Position numbers and translations under genes: made by a program. Below the pieces are notes generated by a model. It made no database searches, was not told the DNA's origin, and saw only the letters and a program-made list of their open reading frames with translations. Below are positions 27,749-36,299 of a stretch of 64,000 nucleotides of DNA, in pieces (within the stretch, counting starts at the first letter, position 1; each line of letters begins with the position of its first letter). This DNA comes from Flavobacterium tyrosinilyticum (GTDB lineage: Bacteria; Bacteroidota; Bacteroidia; Flavobacteriales; Flavobacteriaceae): assembly GCF_023656565.1 (NCBI RefSeq), contig NZ_JAMOKG010000004.1, positions 372,001 through 436,000 of the forward strand, written 5' to 3'.

Positions 27749-29851
27749 ATGTTTTTAAAAAAATACTATTTTCTAATTATTGTTTTTTCGATTTTACAAA
27801 ATCTAATTGCACAAGAAAAAGAAGTCCAAAATATTGATTCTGTCAAAACTCAAAAACTGAATGAAGTTTTAATAAGTCCACTTCATATCAATCGTGATTT
27901 ACAGACTAGTCCCGCGTCGATAGGCATTTTATCCGAAAAAGAATTACTTCGAAATAACACTACAGACATTAGCAATGTCATTAATACAATTCCTGGCGTT
28001 TTTATGCAATCGTCAAATATCACGACAACCCGAATTTCAATTCGGGGAATTGGCGCTAGAACTCCATACGGAACTAATAAAATTAGAGCTTTCTACGGAA
28101 GCATTCCGCTGACATCTGGAAACAGCGAAACGGTAATTGACGATATCGATCTTCAAAACATCAATCAACTTGAAGTCATAAAAGGACCGCTTTCGAGTAT
28201 TTATGGAGCGGGTTTGGGCGGAGCGATTTTGATTTCTCCTCAAACCTTAAAAAAAGACAATTATCAAACTGAAATAAGTTCTGTTTTTGGTTCTTTTGGA
28301 TTATTGAAAAATAGAGTTAGTTTTGATTTGAATGAAAAAAGTTCGTCTTTAAGTCTTAGTTATCATAATTTGAAGACAGACGGATGGCGTCAAAACAGCG
28401 CTTACAATCGGGAAGGAATTACACTTTCGGGAGAATTATTCCGAAAGAAAAACAGTAAACTGACATACTTCTCTAATTACACTTATTTGAAAGCTTACAT
28501 TCCGAGTTCCATCAATAAAACTACTTTCGAAAATAATCCGCAGGCGGGCGCGCCAACTTGGGTTGCTTCACAGGGTTATAAAGAATATAAATCAAATTTG
28601 GGCGGATTAGCTTATGATTTCCAAATAAACGATCACCTCAACAATTCGACTTCGGTTTTCATCAATTATAAAGACAGCAACGAACCGCGACCTTTTGATA
28701 TTTTACGTCAATATACTTTTGCTGCAGGAGTGAGAACACAGTTTTCAGGAGATTTTAAAGTTGGGAAAATCAAAAATCAATTTATTGCCGGATTGGAATA
28801 TTTCAGAGATAATTACAGCGGTAATACTTTTGAAAATCTATATCAGCAAAATAACGGAAAAGGAAGTTTGCAAGGTGATCAACTTACAGCAACTGACCAG
28901 AAAAGACATTTTTACAATGTTTTTTCGCAAATCAGAACTTTACTTTCTGATCAATTTGAAATTCAGGCAGGATTAAATTACAACAAAACCAAATTCGAAC
29001 TTCAGAATGATTTTCCCGCTTCCGCGAATGATCCGAAAGAAAAATATAGTTATGATGGGATCTTTTCGCCACAACTTTCTTTTCTATTTAAGCCGAATGA
29101 AATTCAGACTTTTTACTTTTCTGTAAGCCGAGGATTTTCTCTTCCCGCAACAGAAGAAACTTTAACTTCAACAGGAAACATCAATCAAAATATTAAACCC
29201 GAAACGGGTTATAATTTTGAATTGGGCGGAAAACTTCATTTCTTCAATAAAAAACTGTACACCCAAATTGCCGTTTACCGAATGGAAATTAAAGATTTAT
29301 TAGTTGCCAAAAGAATCGGAGACGATCAATACGAAGGCGTAAATGCTGGAAAAACTTTTCACGAAGGGATTGAAATTTCATTAAATCATAATTGGTCAAT
29401 AAATCGAATTTTCAATTTAAACTCTTACATCGGAACATCTATTGGAAATTATGAATTCAAAGAATTTGTCGACAACGGAAATGATTATTCTGGAAATAAA
29501 TTAACTGGAGTTCCCGCAAATACGGTAAGTGCTGGTTTTATTTTAAACACGAATTCAGGATTTTATTTTTCAGCCGATTTTCAGTTCACAGATAAAATCC
29601 CAATGAATGATTCAAATGCTGATTTTTCAGATTCTTATTCTCTTTTGAATTTAAAAACCGGTTATCAATTCGAAATTTTATCTGGTTTAAAAGCACGTAT
29701 AGACGCTGGAATCAATAATGTAACAAATGAAAAATATGCTTCCATGATTTTAACCAATGCAACAGGAGTTGGAAATGCGCAACCGAGATTTTATTATCCT
29801 GGATCACCTATAAATTATTACGGAATTATCTCATTAAATTACTTATTTTAG
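27749..29851 (+). CDS. TonB-dependent outer-membrane receptor
   Basis: An active-transport gate for large or scarce ligands such as siderophores. The 700-residue protein has a signal peptide (FLIIVFSILQNLIAQ), a TonB-box-like LNEVLISPL, and a plug domain with NTIPGVFMQSSNITTTRISIRGIGARTPYG and INQLEVIKGPLSSIYGAGLGGAI. A barrel of the FecA/CirA type follows and ends in a C-terminal aromatic residue (LISLNYLF). There is no N-terminal carboxypeptidase-like domain, unlike the SusC proteins. The ligand is unknown. The next gene starts 24 bases after the stop. Confidence 0.92.
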   Translation: MFLKKYYFLIIVFSILQNLIAQEKEVQNIDSVKTQKLNEVLISPLHINRDLQTSPASIGILSEKELLRNNTTDISNVINTIPGVFMQSSNITTTRISIRGIGARTPYGTNKIRAFYGSIPLTSGNSETVIDDIDLQNINQLEVIKGPLSSIYGAGLGGAILISPQTLKKDNYQTEISSVFGSFGLLKNRVSFDLNEKSSSLSLSYHNLKTDGWRQNSAYNREGITLSGELFRKKNSKLTYFSNYTYLKAYIPSSINKTTFENNPQAGAPTWVASQGYKEYKSNLGGLAYDFQINDHLNNSTSVFINYKDSNEPRPFDILRQYTFAAGVRTQFSGDFKVGKIKNQFIAGLEYFRDNYSGNTFENLYQQNNGKGSLQGDQLTATDQKRHFYNVFSQIRTLLSDQFEIQAGLNYNKTKFELQNDFPASANDPKEKYSYDGIFSPQLSFLFKPNEIQTFYFSVSRGFSLPATEETLTSTGNINQNIKPETGYNFELGGKLHFFNKKLYTQIAVYRMEIKDLLVAKRIGDDQYEGVNAGKTFHEGIEISLNHNWSINRIFNLNSYIGTSIGNYEFKEFVDNGNDYSGNKLTGVPANTVSAGFILNTNSGFYFSADFQFTDKIPMNDSNADFSDSYSLLNLKTGYQFEILSGLKARIDAGINNVTNEKYASMILTNATGVGNAQPRFYYPGSPINYYGIISLNYLF

Positions 29852-29875
29852 CATTGTATTAAATACCAAAAAACA

Positions 29876-30427
29876 ATGCTATCCGAATTGCAAAAAAAAC
29901 TGGATTACGTAAATGCATATAGAGAAAACCGTCTCAAAGCTGCGCAAGATGTACTAGAAAACCCCACGCTTTTTAGTGAATTGGTTTCAATTTGCTTTTC
30001 GCCCGAAGATAAAAACAATCATAAAGCGTGCTGGATTTTAGAATTTGTTTCGTACGAAGAATTACATTGGCTTCAGCCACATCTAGATTTTTTCTGTTCG
30101 AATCTGAAAGTTTTAAAAGACGAAAGCTCTATGCGTCCCATTGCAAAAGTGACACAGCTTTTGATAAAGTCTCATTACAAAAAAAATGAAAACGGCATAA
30201 AACTCTCCGAAGAAAATCTTCAAGATTGCATTGAAGCATCTTTCGACTGGTTAATTAATGACACCAAAGTCGCAACAAAAGCCTACTCGATTCGCACTTT
30301 ATATATTCTAGGAAATTATTACGATTGGATTCATCCCGAATTAAAAGTAATAATTGATAAAGATTTCGGAGATCATTCAGCTGCTTACAAGGCCGTTGCC
30401 AAAGAAGTTTTGAAGAAAATAAAATAA
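29876..30427 (+). CDS. Hypothetical alpha-helical protein (HEAT-like; not a true adenylosuccinate lyase)
   Basis: The 183-residue protein is nearly all alpha-helical, with repeated units of paired helices (CWILEFVSYEELHWLQPHLDFF; KAYSIRTLYILGNYYDWIHPEL) that look like HEAT or ARM repeats. From memory, such proteins in Flavobacterium are sometimes labelled adenylosuccinate lyase. None of the lyase signatures (such as SSxMPxKxNP) is present and it is far too short. It lies between the TonB receptor and purK, close to the receptor gene, so cotranscription with the receptor is possible. The function is unknown. Confidence 0.65.
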   Translation: MLSELQKKLDYVNAYRENRLKAAQDVLENPTLFSELVSICFSPEDKNNHKACWILEFVSYEELHWLQPHLDFFCSNLKVLKDESSMRPIAKVTQLLIKSHYKKNENGIKLSEENLQDCIEASFDWLINDTKVATKAYSIRTLYILGNYYDWIHPELKVIIDKDFGDHSAAYKAVAKEVLKKIK

Positions 30428-30436
30428 GTTTTTAAT

Positions 30437-30502
30437 AGCCACGAATTCACGAATTATTTTTTTATACATAATGCAAGGAAAAAAAATTCGTGAATTCGTG
30501 GC
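30437..30502. repeat. Long palindrome (GCCACGAATTCACGAATT)
   Basis: Arms 30437-30454 and 30485-30502 are perfectly complementary over 18 bases. The left word recurs at about 40134 in front of another palindrome, so it is part of a shared vocabulary of intergenic repeats. Confidence 0.75.
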
Positions 30503-30527
30503 GGAAAAAACTTGTACTCAACGAAAT

Positions 30528-30559
30528 TTTGGCTAAAAAAAGATTAAAAAGTATCTTTG
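30528..30559 (+). promoter_or_regulatory. Promoter of purK (TTTG-N20-TATCTTTG)
   Basis: A -33 TTTG at 30528-30531 and a -7 TATCTTTG at 30552-30559 are separated by 20 bases, an ideal Bacteroidota promoter. It places the transcription start near 30566 and supports the purK ATG at 30577 rather than any upstream in-frame start. Confidence 0.75.
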
Positions 30560-30576
30560 CAAAAACACAACACAAA

Positions 30577-31728
30577 ATGAATTATTTTTCTTCTGATTTT
30601 AAATTGGGAATATTAGGTGGCGGACAATTAGGTAAAATGCTTTTGTTCGACACCAGAAAATTTGATATACAAACTTACGTTCTAGATCCAAGCGACGAAG
30701 CGCCTAGTAAAATCGCCTGCAACAAATTCTTTCAAGGCGATTTAATGGATTACGAAACCGTTTACAACTTCGGGAAACAAGTCGATGTTTTGACTTTCGA
30801 AATTGAATTGGTCAATCTTGAAGCATTAACGCAATTAGAAAACGAAGGCCTAAAGGTATATCCATCTCCAAAAACTTTAAAAGGAATTCAGAATAAAGGT
30901 GTTCAAAAAGATTTTTACGCTAAAAACAATATCCCAACTGCACCATTTGAAAGATTCGAAAATTTAGATCAACTAAAATCTAAAATCAACGATTTGCAAT
31001 TACCTTTTGTATGGAAATGCACTGAATTTGGTTATGATGGAAATGGCGTGAAAATAGTTCGCCAAGCTTCAGATTTAGATACGCTTCCAAATGTAGAATG
31101 CATTGCAGAAACTATGGTTCCGTTCAAAAACGAATTGGCGGTAATTGTGGTAAGAAATCCATCGGGCGAAATGAAAACATATCCGGTTGTAGAAATGGAA
31201 TTTCACCCAGAAGCAAACCAAGTTGAATATGTAATATGCCCAGCAAGAATCGATGATAAAGTAGCCGAAAAAGCGAGAGCAGTTGCCTTAAAAGTTTCAG
31301 AGAATTTTAATCATGTTGGCCTTTTAGCAGTAGAGATGTTTCAAACTCAGGACGATGAAATTTTAGTCAATGAAGTTGCTCCTCGTCCGCACAATTCTGG
31401 TCATTATTCAATTGAAGCTAGTTATACTTCACAATTCGAAAATCATTTACGTGCTATTTTAGATCTTCCGTTAGGAAACACTGACAGTAAAGTTGCCGGA
31501 ATTATGGTAAATTTAGTAGGTGCCGAAGGTCATTCTGGAAATGTAGTTTATGAAAACATCGAAACCATTTTAGGATGGGACGGTGTTACGCCACATATTT
31601 ACGGTAAAAAACAAACTCGTCCTTTTAGAAAAATGGGTCACGTAACGATCGTAAACGAAAATATGGCTGAAGCAAGAAGAATTGCACAGGAAGTTAAGAA
31701 CACGATTAGAGTGATCAGTGGTCAGTAA
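30577..31728 (+). CDS. purK: 5-(carboxyamino)imidazole ribonucleotide synthase
   Basis: It carries out ATP-dependent carboxylation of AIR to N5-CAIR in purine synthesis, paired with PurE. The chosen ATG gives 383 residues and begins MNYFSSDFKLGILGGGQLGKML, the family N-terminus. The longer frame from 30490 starts upstream of the promoter and inside a palindrome, so it is rejected. The ATP-grasp domain contains PFVWKCTEFGYDGNGVKIV, and the metal-binding segment is EILVNEVAPRPHNSGHYSIEA. purE follows after 133 bases containing low-complexity palindromic words. Confidence 0.94.
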   Translation: MNYFSSDFKLGILGGGQLGKMLLFDTRKFDIQTYVLDPSDEAPSKIACNKFFQGDLMDYETVYNFGKQVDVLTFEIELVNLEALTQLENEGLKVYPSPKTLKGIQNKGVQKDFYAKNNIPTAPFERFENLDQLKSKINDLQLPFVWKCTEFGYDGNGVKIVRQASDLDTLPNVECIAETMVPFKNELAVIVVRNPSGEMKTYPVVEMEFHPEANQVEYVICPARIDDKVAEKARAVALKVSENFNHVGLLAVEMFQTQDDEILVNEVAPRPHNSGHYSIEASYTSQFENHLRAILDLPLGNTDSKVAGIMVNLVGAEGHSGNVVYENIETILGWDGVTPHIYGKKQTRPFRKMGHVTIVNENMAEARRIAQEVKNTIRVISGQ

Positions 31729-31861
31729 TTTTTTAGTATTCAGTCGCAGTTTTCAGTCTCAGTTTATAACTTAAAACAAAATAAACAGTTTTCAGTCTCA
31801 AGTTTTCAGTTCCAACAAAACTTGAAACCTTAAACTTGAAACAAACAAAACAAAAACACAC

Positions 31862-32347
31862 ATGAGCAAAGTAGCTATTATAATGGGAAGCATCTCAGAC
31901 ATGCCAGTTATGCAGGATGCAATCGACATATTAAAACAATTTAATGTAGAAGTTGAAGTAGATATCGTTTCGGCACATAGAACGCCAGAGAAATTATTCG
32001 ATTTCAGTAAAAATGCACATACTCGCGGCATTTCGGTTATTATTGCCGGTGCGGGCGGTGCGGCGCATTTACCTGGAATGGTGGCTTCAATGTCTCCGCT
32101 TCCTGTAATTGGAGTTCCTGTAAAATCAAGTAATTCTATTGATGGTTGGGATTCAGTTTTATCGATTCTTCAAATGCCAGGTGGAGTTCCTGTGGCAACT
32201 GTTGCCTTAAACGGAGCAAAAAATGCTGGAATTTTAGCTGCACAAATCATCGGAAGCCACGATAAAAAAGTTTTAGATACTATTATTTCTTATAAAGAAG
32301 AATTAAAAGCGGCGGTTAATAAAGCGGCTGAAGGTTTGAAAAAGTAA
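31862..32347 (+). CDS. purE: N5-carboxyaminoimidazole ribonucleotide mutase
   Basis: It isomerises N5-CAIR to CAIR, the step after PurK. The 161-residue protein has the class I PurE signature: IIMGSISDMPVMQDA, VSAHRTPEKLFDF and IIAGAGGAAHLPGMVAS. The catalytic His is in SAHRTP and the second conserved His in AAHLPG. Length is normal. It is cotranscribed with purK and ended by a strong hairpin. Confidence 0.96.
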   Translation: MSKVAIIMGSISDMPVMQDAIDILKQFNVEVEVDIVSAHRTPEKLFDFSKNAHTRGISVIIAGAGGAAHLPGMVASMSPLPVIGVPVKSSNSIDGWDSVLSILQMPGGVPVATVALNGAKNAGILAAQIIGSHDKKVLDTIISYKEELKAAVNKAAEGLKK

Positions 32348-32365
32348 TTCCACAGAGATACACAA

Positions 32366-32412
32366 AAAAAACACAGAGGCGCACAAAATTTTTGTGAATC
32401 TCTGTGTTTTTT
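32366..32412 (+). terminator. Terminator of purKE
   Basis: An AAAAACACAGAG/CTCTGTGTTTTT stem encloses a nested CACAAAA/TTTTGTG hairpin and ends in a T-run. It starts 19 bases after the purE stop and could also serve the convergent gene. Confidence 0.7.
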
Positions 32413-32462
32413 CTTTGAGCTTCTTTGTGAAACTAAATCTACAATTTTATCTCTTTTTTGAA

Positions 32463-33134
32463 TTAAGCCGCATCTTCAACTTCTTCCAAAACAGATTCAA
32501 ATTCAGATTCGTTTATATCTTCTTTATTTATCCAATTCTCTGAAGTTACCAAATCGTAATTTATATTGTCCTCTGTTGTCAATTCCCAAATAATACTTTC
32601 AGCTTCTGGAAATGGAATGTTTTGAGAAATTTGATTTTCGAATAACCTCTTGATAAGATTTCTGTCAGATAAACCATTATTCAATAATTTCAACACGTTT
32701 TCAGCTGTCAGCTTTTGTGGCTCACCATCCTTTGATGTCATTGAAAAATGAACAATAGAAGCTTTTGCATTTGGAAATTTACCATTGTAAGCTTTAAAAA
32801 GCAATTGATTAATATGAAATAGAGTTCCTTGCATGTGAATTTCTGGATATTCTTCACAAACTTTATCAATTAACATATTGTTTGATATTTGTTCCACTTG
32901 TCCTTCCGTTAATTCCTCTCCCAATTTATATTCTAAAACTATTGCTGCAGCTTCATTAGCTTCGTAATCAGAAATAGCCATTTCTAATAATTCGGGCAAA
33001 CTGCTTTTCTCAGCCGTCGCGCCATCGGGATAATTAAATTTTCCTAATAACTGAATAAAATCTTCATCAGACCAATATCCTTCTACTTCATTCACCGTAT
33101 CAATATTCTTAATTACTACTTGATAATTCATCAT
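32463..33134 (-). CDS. Hypothetical acidic protein
   Basis: The 223-residue protein has no signal peptide or membrane segment and is strongly acidic, ending ESEFESVLEEVEDAA. It looks alpha-helical with a repeating pattern of Glu/Leu-rich helices. No family was recognised. It lies alone between purE and the M3 peptidase. It may be a cytoplasmic protein of flavobacteria-restricted distribution; that is inference. Confidence 0.55.
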   Translation of the reverse strand: MMNYQVVIKNIDTVNEVEGYWSDEDFIQLLGKFNYPDGATAEKSSLPELLEMAISDYEANEAAAIVLEYKLGEELTEGQVEQISNNMLIDKVCEEYPEIHMQGTLFHINQLLFKAYNGKFPNAKASIVHFSMTSKDGEPQKLTAENVLKLLNNGLSDRNLIKRLFENQISQNIPFPEAESIIWELTTEDNINYDLVTSENWINKEDINESEFESVLEEVEDAA

Positions 33135-33272
33135 TTCCGTTTTTATAATTTATGATTAGAATTTTGTATTCTAACCTTTTTCTCAATTTACGCTTTTAAA
33201 ACTGCTTCCCGTAACAAATAACATATCTATAACACAATTTAAGAGAGTTTTATGCCGAGAATGAATTCTTAA

Positions 33273-33306
33273 TTGCCAATTAGCTTTTTATAAATTATTA
33301 TCTTTG
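33273..33306 (+). promoter_or_regulatory. Promoter of the M3 peptidase (TTG-N23-TATCTTTG)
   Basis: TTG at 33273-33275 and TATCTTTG at 33299-33306 fit the Bacteroidota pattern at the long end of spacing. The predicted transcript starts near 33313, so the in-frame start at 33304 is unlikely and the ATG at 33352 is preferred. Confidence 0.6.
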
Positions 33307-33351
33307 GAATTCAAAAATTCGACTTCTATTAATAAAAAATATAATATCATA

Positions 33352-35379
33352 ATGAGTGTTTTACTTTCAAAATTTATAACTAAACATAACACCGCCCCTT
33401 TTTCGCAAATTAAAATCGAAGATTACGTTCCGGCTTTTCAAGAAGGAATTGCTTTGGCTAAAGCCGAAATTGATGCAATTGTAAATAATCCGGATGCGCC
33501 GACTTTTGAAAATACAATTGTGGCGATGGATTTTTCGGGCGATATTTTAGATCGTCTTTCTAGCATTTTCTTCAATTTACATTCGGCTGAAACGAATGAC
33601 GAAATGCAGAAAATTGCTCAGGAAGTTTCGCCTTGGCTTTCAGAATTTGGAAATGATATTCGTTTAAACGCTGATTTATTTGCACGAGTAAAAGCCGTTT
33701 ACGATCAAAAAGAAAGTTTAAATCTAAATGCAGAGCAAACTACTTTATTAGACAAAAAATACAAAAGCTTTTCTAGAAACGGAGCCAATCTGCCAGAAGA
33801 CAAGAAAGATCAATTAAGAGAAATCGATAAAGAATTATCGAAATTGAGTTTACAATTTGGCGAAAATGTTTTGGCAGAAACCAACAATTTCGAATTGCAT
33901 TTAACCGATGAAAAAGATTTATCTGGTTTACCTGAAGGTACAATCGAAGCCGCAAGATTATTAGCCAAAAATCAGGAAAAAGAAGGTTGGATTTTTACTT
34001 TAGATCATCCAAGTTATGTTCCGTTTTTGACTTATGCAGATAATCGTGAACTGCGTAAAAAAATGGCAATAGCTTTTGGAGCAAAAGCATTTCAAAATAA
34101 CGAATTCAACAACGAGGAAAACGTTTTAAAAATTGCTAAACTGCGTTTTGAAAGAGCTAATTTATTAGGCTACAAAACACACGCACATTTTGTTTTGGAA
34201 GAAAGAATGGCCGAAAGTCCAGAGAAAGTTTTCTCTTTCTTAAATGATTTATTGGCAAAAGCAAAACCAGCAGCTCAAAAAGAATTCGCAGAATTAACTG
34301 CTTTCGCTAAAGAACTAGACGGAATCGAACAATTAGAAAAATGGGACGGAGCATATTATTCTGAAAAATTAAAACAGCAGCTTTTTAATTTAGACGATGA
34401 AAAACTAAAACCTTATTTTCAATTAGAAAAAGTTTTAGACGGTGCCTTTACAGTTGCCAAAAAATTATATGGTTTAACTTTTACCGAGGTTTTTGATATT
34501 GACAAATACCATGAAGAAGTTACCACTTATGAAGTAAGAGATGCTGAAAATAATTTGGTTTCGATTTTCTACGCTGATTTCTTCCCAAGAAAAGGAAAAA
34601 GAAACGGTGCTTGGATGACTTCATTCAAATCGCAATATATAAAAGATGGCGTAAACGAAAGACCGCATATTTCTAACGTTTGTAATTTTACAAAACCAAC
34701 AGAAACAAAACCTTCGTTATTAACTTTTAATGAAGTAACCACTTTATTCCACGAATTCGGTCACGGATTACACGGAATGTTAGCCGATACCGTTTATCCA
34801 AGTTTATCGGGAACTTCTGTTTACTGGGATTTTGTAGAATTACCAAGTCAGATTATGGAAAACTGGTGTTACGAACCAGAGGCTTTGGCTTTGTTTGCAA
34901 ATCATTATGAAACAGGAGAAATTATTCCGATTGAATACGTTCAGAAAATTAAAGAAAGTGCAAGTTTTCAAGAAGGTTTAGCAACATTACGTCAGTTGAG
35001 TTTTGGATTATTAGACATGGCTTGGCACGGACAAGATCCAACCAATATTACAGATCTAAAAGCTTTCGAAACTGAACAATTTGCTAATACACAATTATAT
35101 CCAGATGTAAAAGAAAATGCTATGAGTACAGCGTTTTCTCATATTTTTCAAGGTGGGTATTCTTCTGGATATTACAGCTACAAATGGGCAGAAGTTCTGG
35201 ATGCAGATGCTTTTGAATATTTTCAAGAAAACGGAATTTTCAACGAAGAAGTAGCGAAGAAATTTAAAGACAATGTGCTTTCTAAAGGAGGAACAGAACA
35301 TCCTATGACTTTGTACAAACGTTTTAGAGGACAAGAACCAAAGCCTGAAGCTTTATTGAAAAGAGCGGGACTATTATAG
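33352..35379 (+). CDS. M3-family metallopeptidase (oligopeptidase A / dipeptidyl carboxypeptidase type)
   Basis: A zinc peptidase degrading short peptides. From the preferred ATG it has 675 residues, the usual length for Dcp or oligopeptidase A. The zinc motif is HEFGH at 467-471 (FHEFGHGLHGML), with the third ligand Glu in the ENWCYEPEAL region. The C-terminal FRGQEPKPEALLKRAGLL is the family end. No signal peptide is seen, so it is probably cytoplasmic. Dcp and PrlC-type enzymes cannot be separated by eye. Confidence 0.92.
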   Translation: MSVLLSKFITKHNTAPFSQIKIEDYVPAFQEGIALAKAEIDAIVNNPDAPTFENTIVAMDFSGDILDRLSSIFFNLHSAETNDEMQKIAQEVSPWLSEFGNDIRLNADLFARVKAVYDQKESLNLNAEQTTLLDKKYKSFSRNGANLPEDKKDQLREIDKELSKLSLQFGENVLAETNNFELHLTDEKDLSGLPEGTIEAARLLAKNQEKEGWIFTLDHPSYVPFLTYADNRELRKKMAIAFGAKAFQNNEFNNEENVLKIAKLRFERANLLGYKTHAHFVLEERMAESPEKVFSFLNDLLAKAKPAAQKEFAELTAFAKELDGIEQLEKWDGAYYSEKLKQQLFNLDDEKLKPYFQLEKVLDGAFTVAKKLYGLTFTEVFDIDKYHEEVTTYEVRDAENNLVSIFYADFFPRKGKRNGAWMTSFKSQYIKDGVNERPHISNVCNFTKPTETKPSLLTFNEVTTLFHEFGHGLHGMLADTVYPSLSGTSVYWDFVELPSQIMENWCYEPEALALFANHYETGEIIPIEYVQKIKESASFQEGLATLRQLSFGLLDMAWHGQDPTNITDLKAFETEQFANTQLYPDVKENAMSTAFSHIFQGGYSSGYYSYKWAEVLDADAFEYFQENGIFNEEVAKKFKDNVLSKGGTEHPMTLYKRFRGQEPKPEALLKRAGLL

Positions 35380-35451
35380 AGTTTCTAAGATACTAAGATA
35401 CTAAGCTCCTAAGTTGCTAAGTTGCTAAGTTTCCTAGAGAATTAAATTTTG

Positions 35452-35481
35452 AAACCGAAGTATAAATGCTTCGGTTTTTTT
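35452..35481 (+). terminator. Terminator of the M3 peptidase gene
   Basis: AAACCGAAG and CTTCGGTTT pair around TATAAATG, followed by T residues. Just upstream (35385-35440) is a run of CTAAG-containing short direct repeats of unknown meaning. Confidence 0.8.
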
Positions 35482-35539
35482 ATTTGGTTTTACTTTAACT
35501 ATCTTCGTGTTTTAAATCTTAATCTTACAAATACCAGCC

Positions 35540-36199
35540 GTGAAAAAATATTTTAAAATAGTGCTTTATCTTGCAATTATCGGATTGATTGCTGTCGTTT
35601 CAGTAAATTACTATGTAAAATCTTCTACTAAGAGATACATTCACTATTCCATTAAAAAATTTCCTAAAAATGATGTCGGAATAATTTTTGGCGCAGGAAT
35701 CAACGGAAATCAGCCAAGCAAATATTTAAAAGATCGTTTGGATGCTGGAATTATGCTTTGGAAAGCTAAACGCATTAATAAAATTCTGCTTTCGGGAGAT
35801 AACGGGCGTGATGAATACGATGAATTGACGGTAATGAAGAATTATTGTTACAATCATGGCGTCGACACTACAAAGATATTTATTGATTATGCAGGTTTCG
35901 ATACCTATTCAACAATGTATCGTGCAAAACATATTTTTAAGATTAAAAAAGCGACTTTAATTTCGCAGGAATATCATTTAAATTGCGCTATTTATATCGG
36001 ACAGAAACTCGGAATTAAATCAGCTGGATATTCTGCAAACCATGGAGAATATCTTGGATATAATTATGTTCGCTTTAGAGAATATGGTTCTGTTTTTAAA
36101 TCCTTTTTTGATGTTTTGAGAAATCGAGAGCCTCGTTTTTTAGGCGGAGAAATTAATATAAATGGAGAATCTAATTATTCGAAAGAAGATAAGCGATAA
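35540..36199 (+). CDS. SanA/YdcF-type (DUF218) membrane protein
   Basis: The 219-residue protein has one N-terminal transmembrane helix (IVLYLAIIGLIAVVSVNYYV) and a DUF218 domain outside the cytoplasm. It shows the family blocks VGIIFGAGINGNQPSKYLKDRLDAGI, KILLSGDNG and DYAGFDTYSTMYRAKHIF. SanA is linked to envelope barrier function and vancomycin exclusion in E. coli; here the role is inferred only. The gene stands alone, ended by a strong hairpin. Confidence 0.85.
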   Translation: MKKYFKIVLYLAIIGLIAVVSVNYYVKSSTKRYIHYSIKKFPKNDVGIIFGAGINGNQPSKYLKDRLDAGIMLWKAKRINKILLSGDNGRDEYDELTVMKNYCYNHGVDTTKIFIDYAGFDTYSTMYRAKHIFKIKKATLISQEYHLNCAIYIGQKLGIKSAGYSANHGEYLGYNYVRFREYGSVFKSFFDVLRNREPRFLGGEININGESNYSKEDKR

Positions 36200-36200
36200 A

Positions 36201-36236
36201 GAAAAGCCCGAAGCAATTCTGTTTCGGGCTTTTCTT
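36201..36236. terminator. Bidirectional terminator
   Basis: GAAAAGCCCGAA and TTCGGGCTTTTC form a 12-bp perfect stem directly after the SanA-like gene stop. It lies 64 bases beyond the stop of the convergent antiporter gene. Confidence 0.85.
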
Positions 36237-36299
36237 TAAAAATTTAATGACAAATAATAGAAATCTTGACTCTTTAATCTGGCTTCTATTTCTAAATCT

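Noticed and set aside
30490..30576. Upstream extension of purK from an ATG at 30490
   Set aside because: It lies within the palindrome arm and upstream of a good promoter (TATCTTTG at 30552), and the encoded residues are not conserved; MNYFSSDFKLGILGGGQLG at 30577 is the family start.
33304..33351. Upstream in-frame start of the M3 peptidase
   Set aside because: The predicted transcription start is downstream of 33304, and the extension is not of family type.
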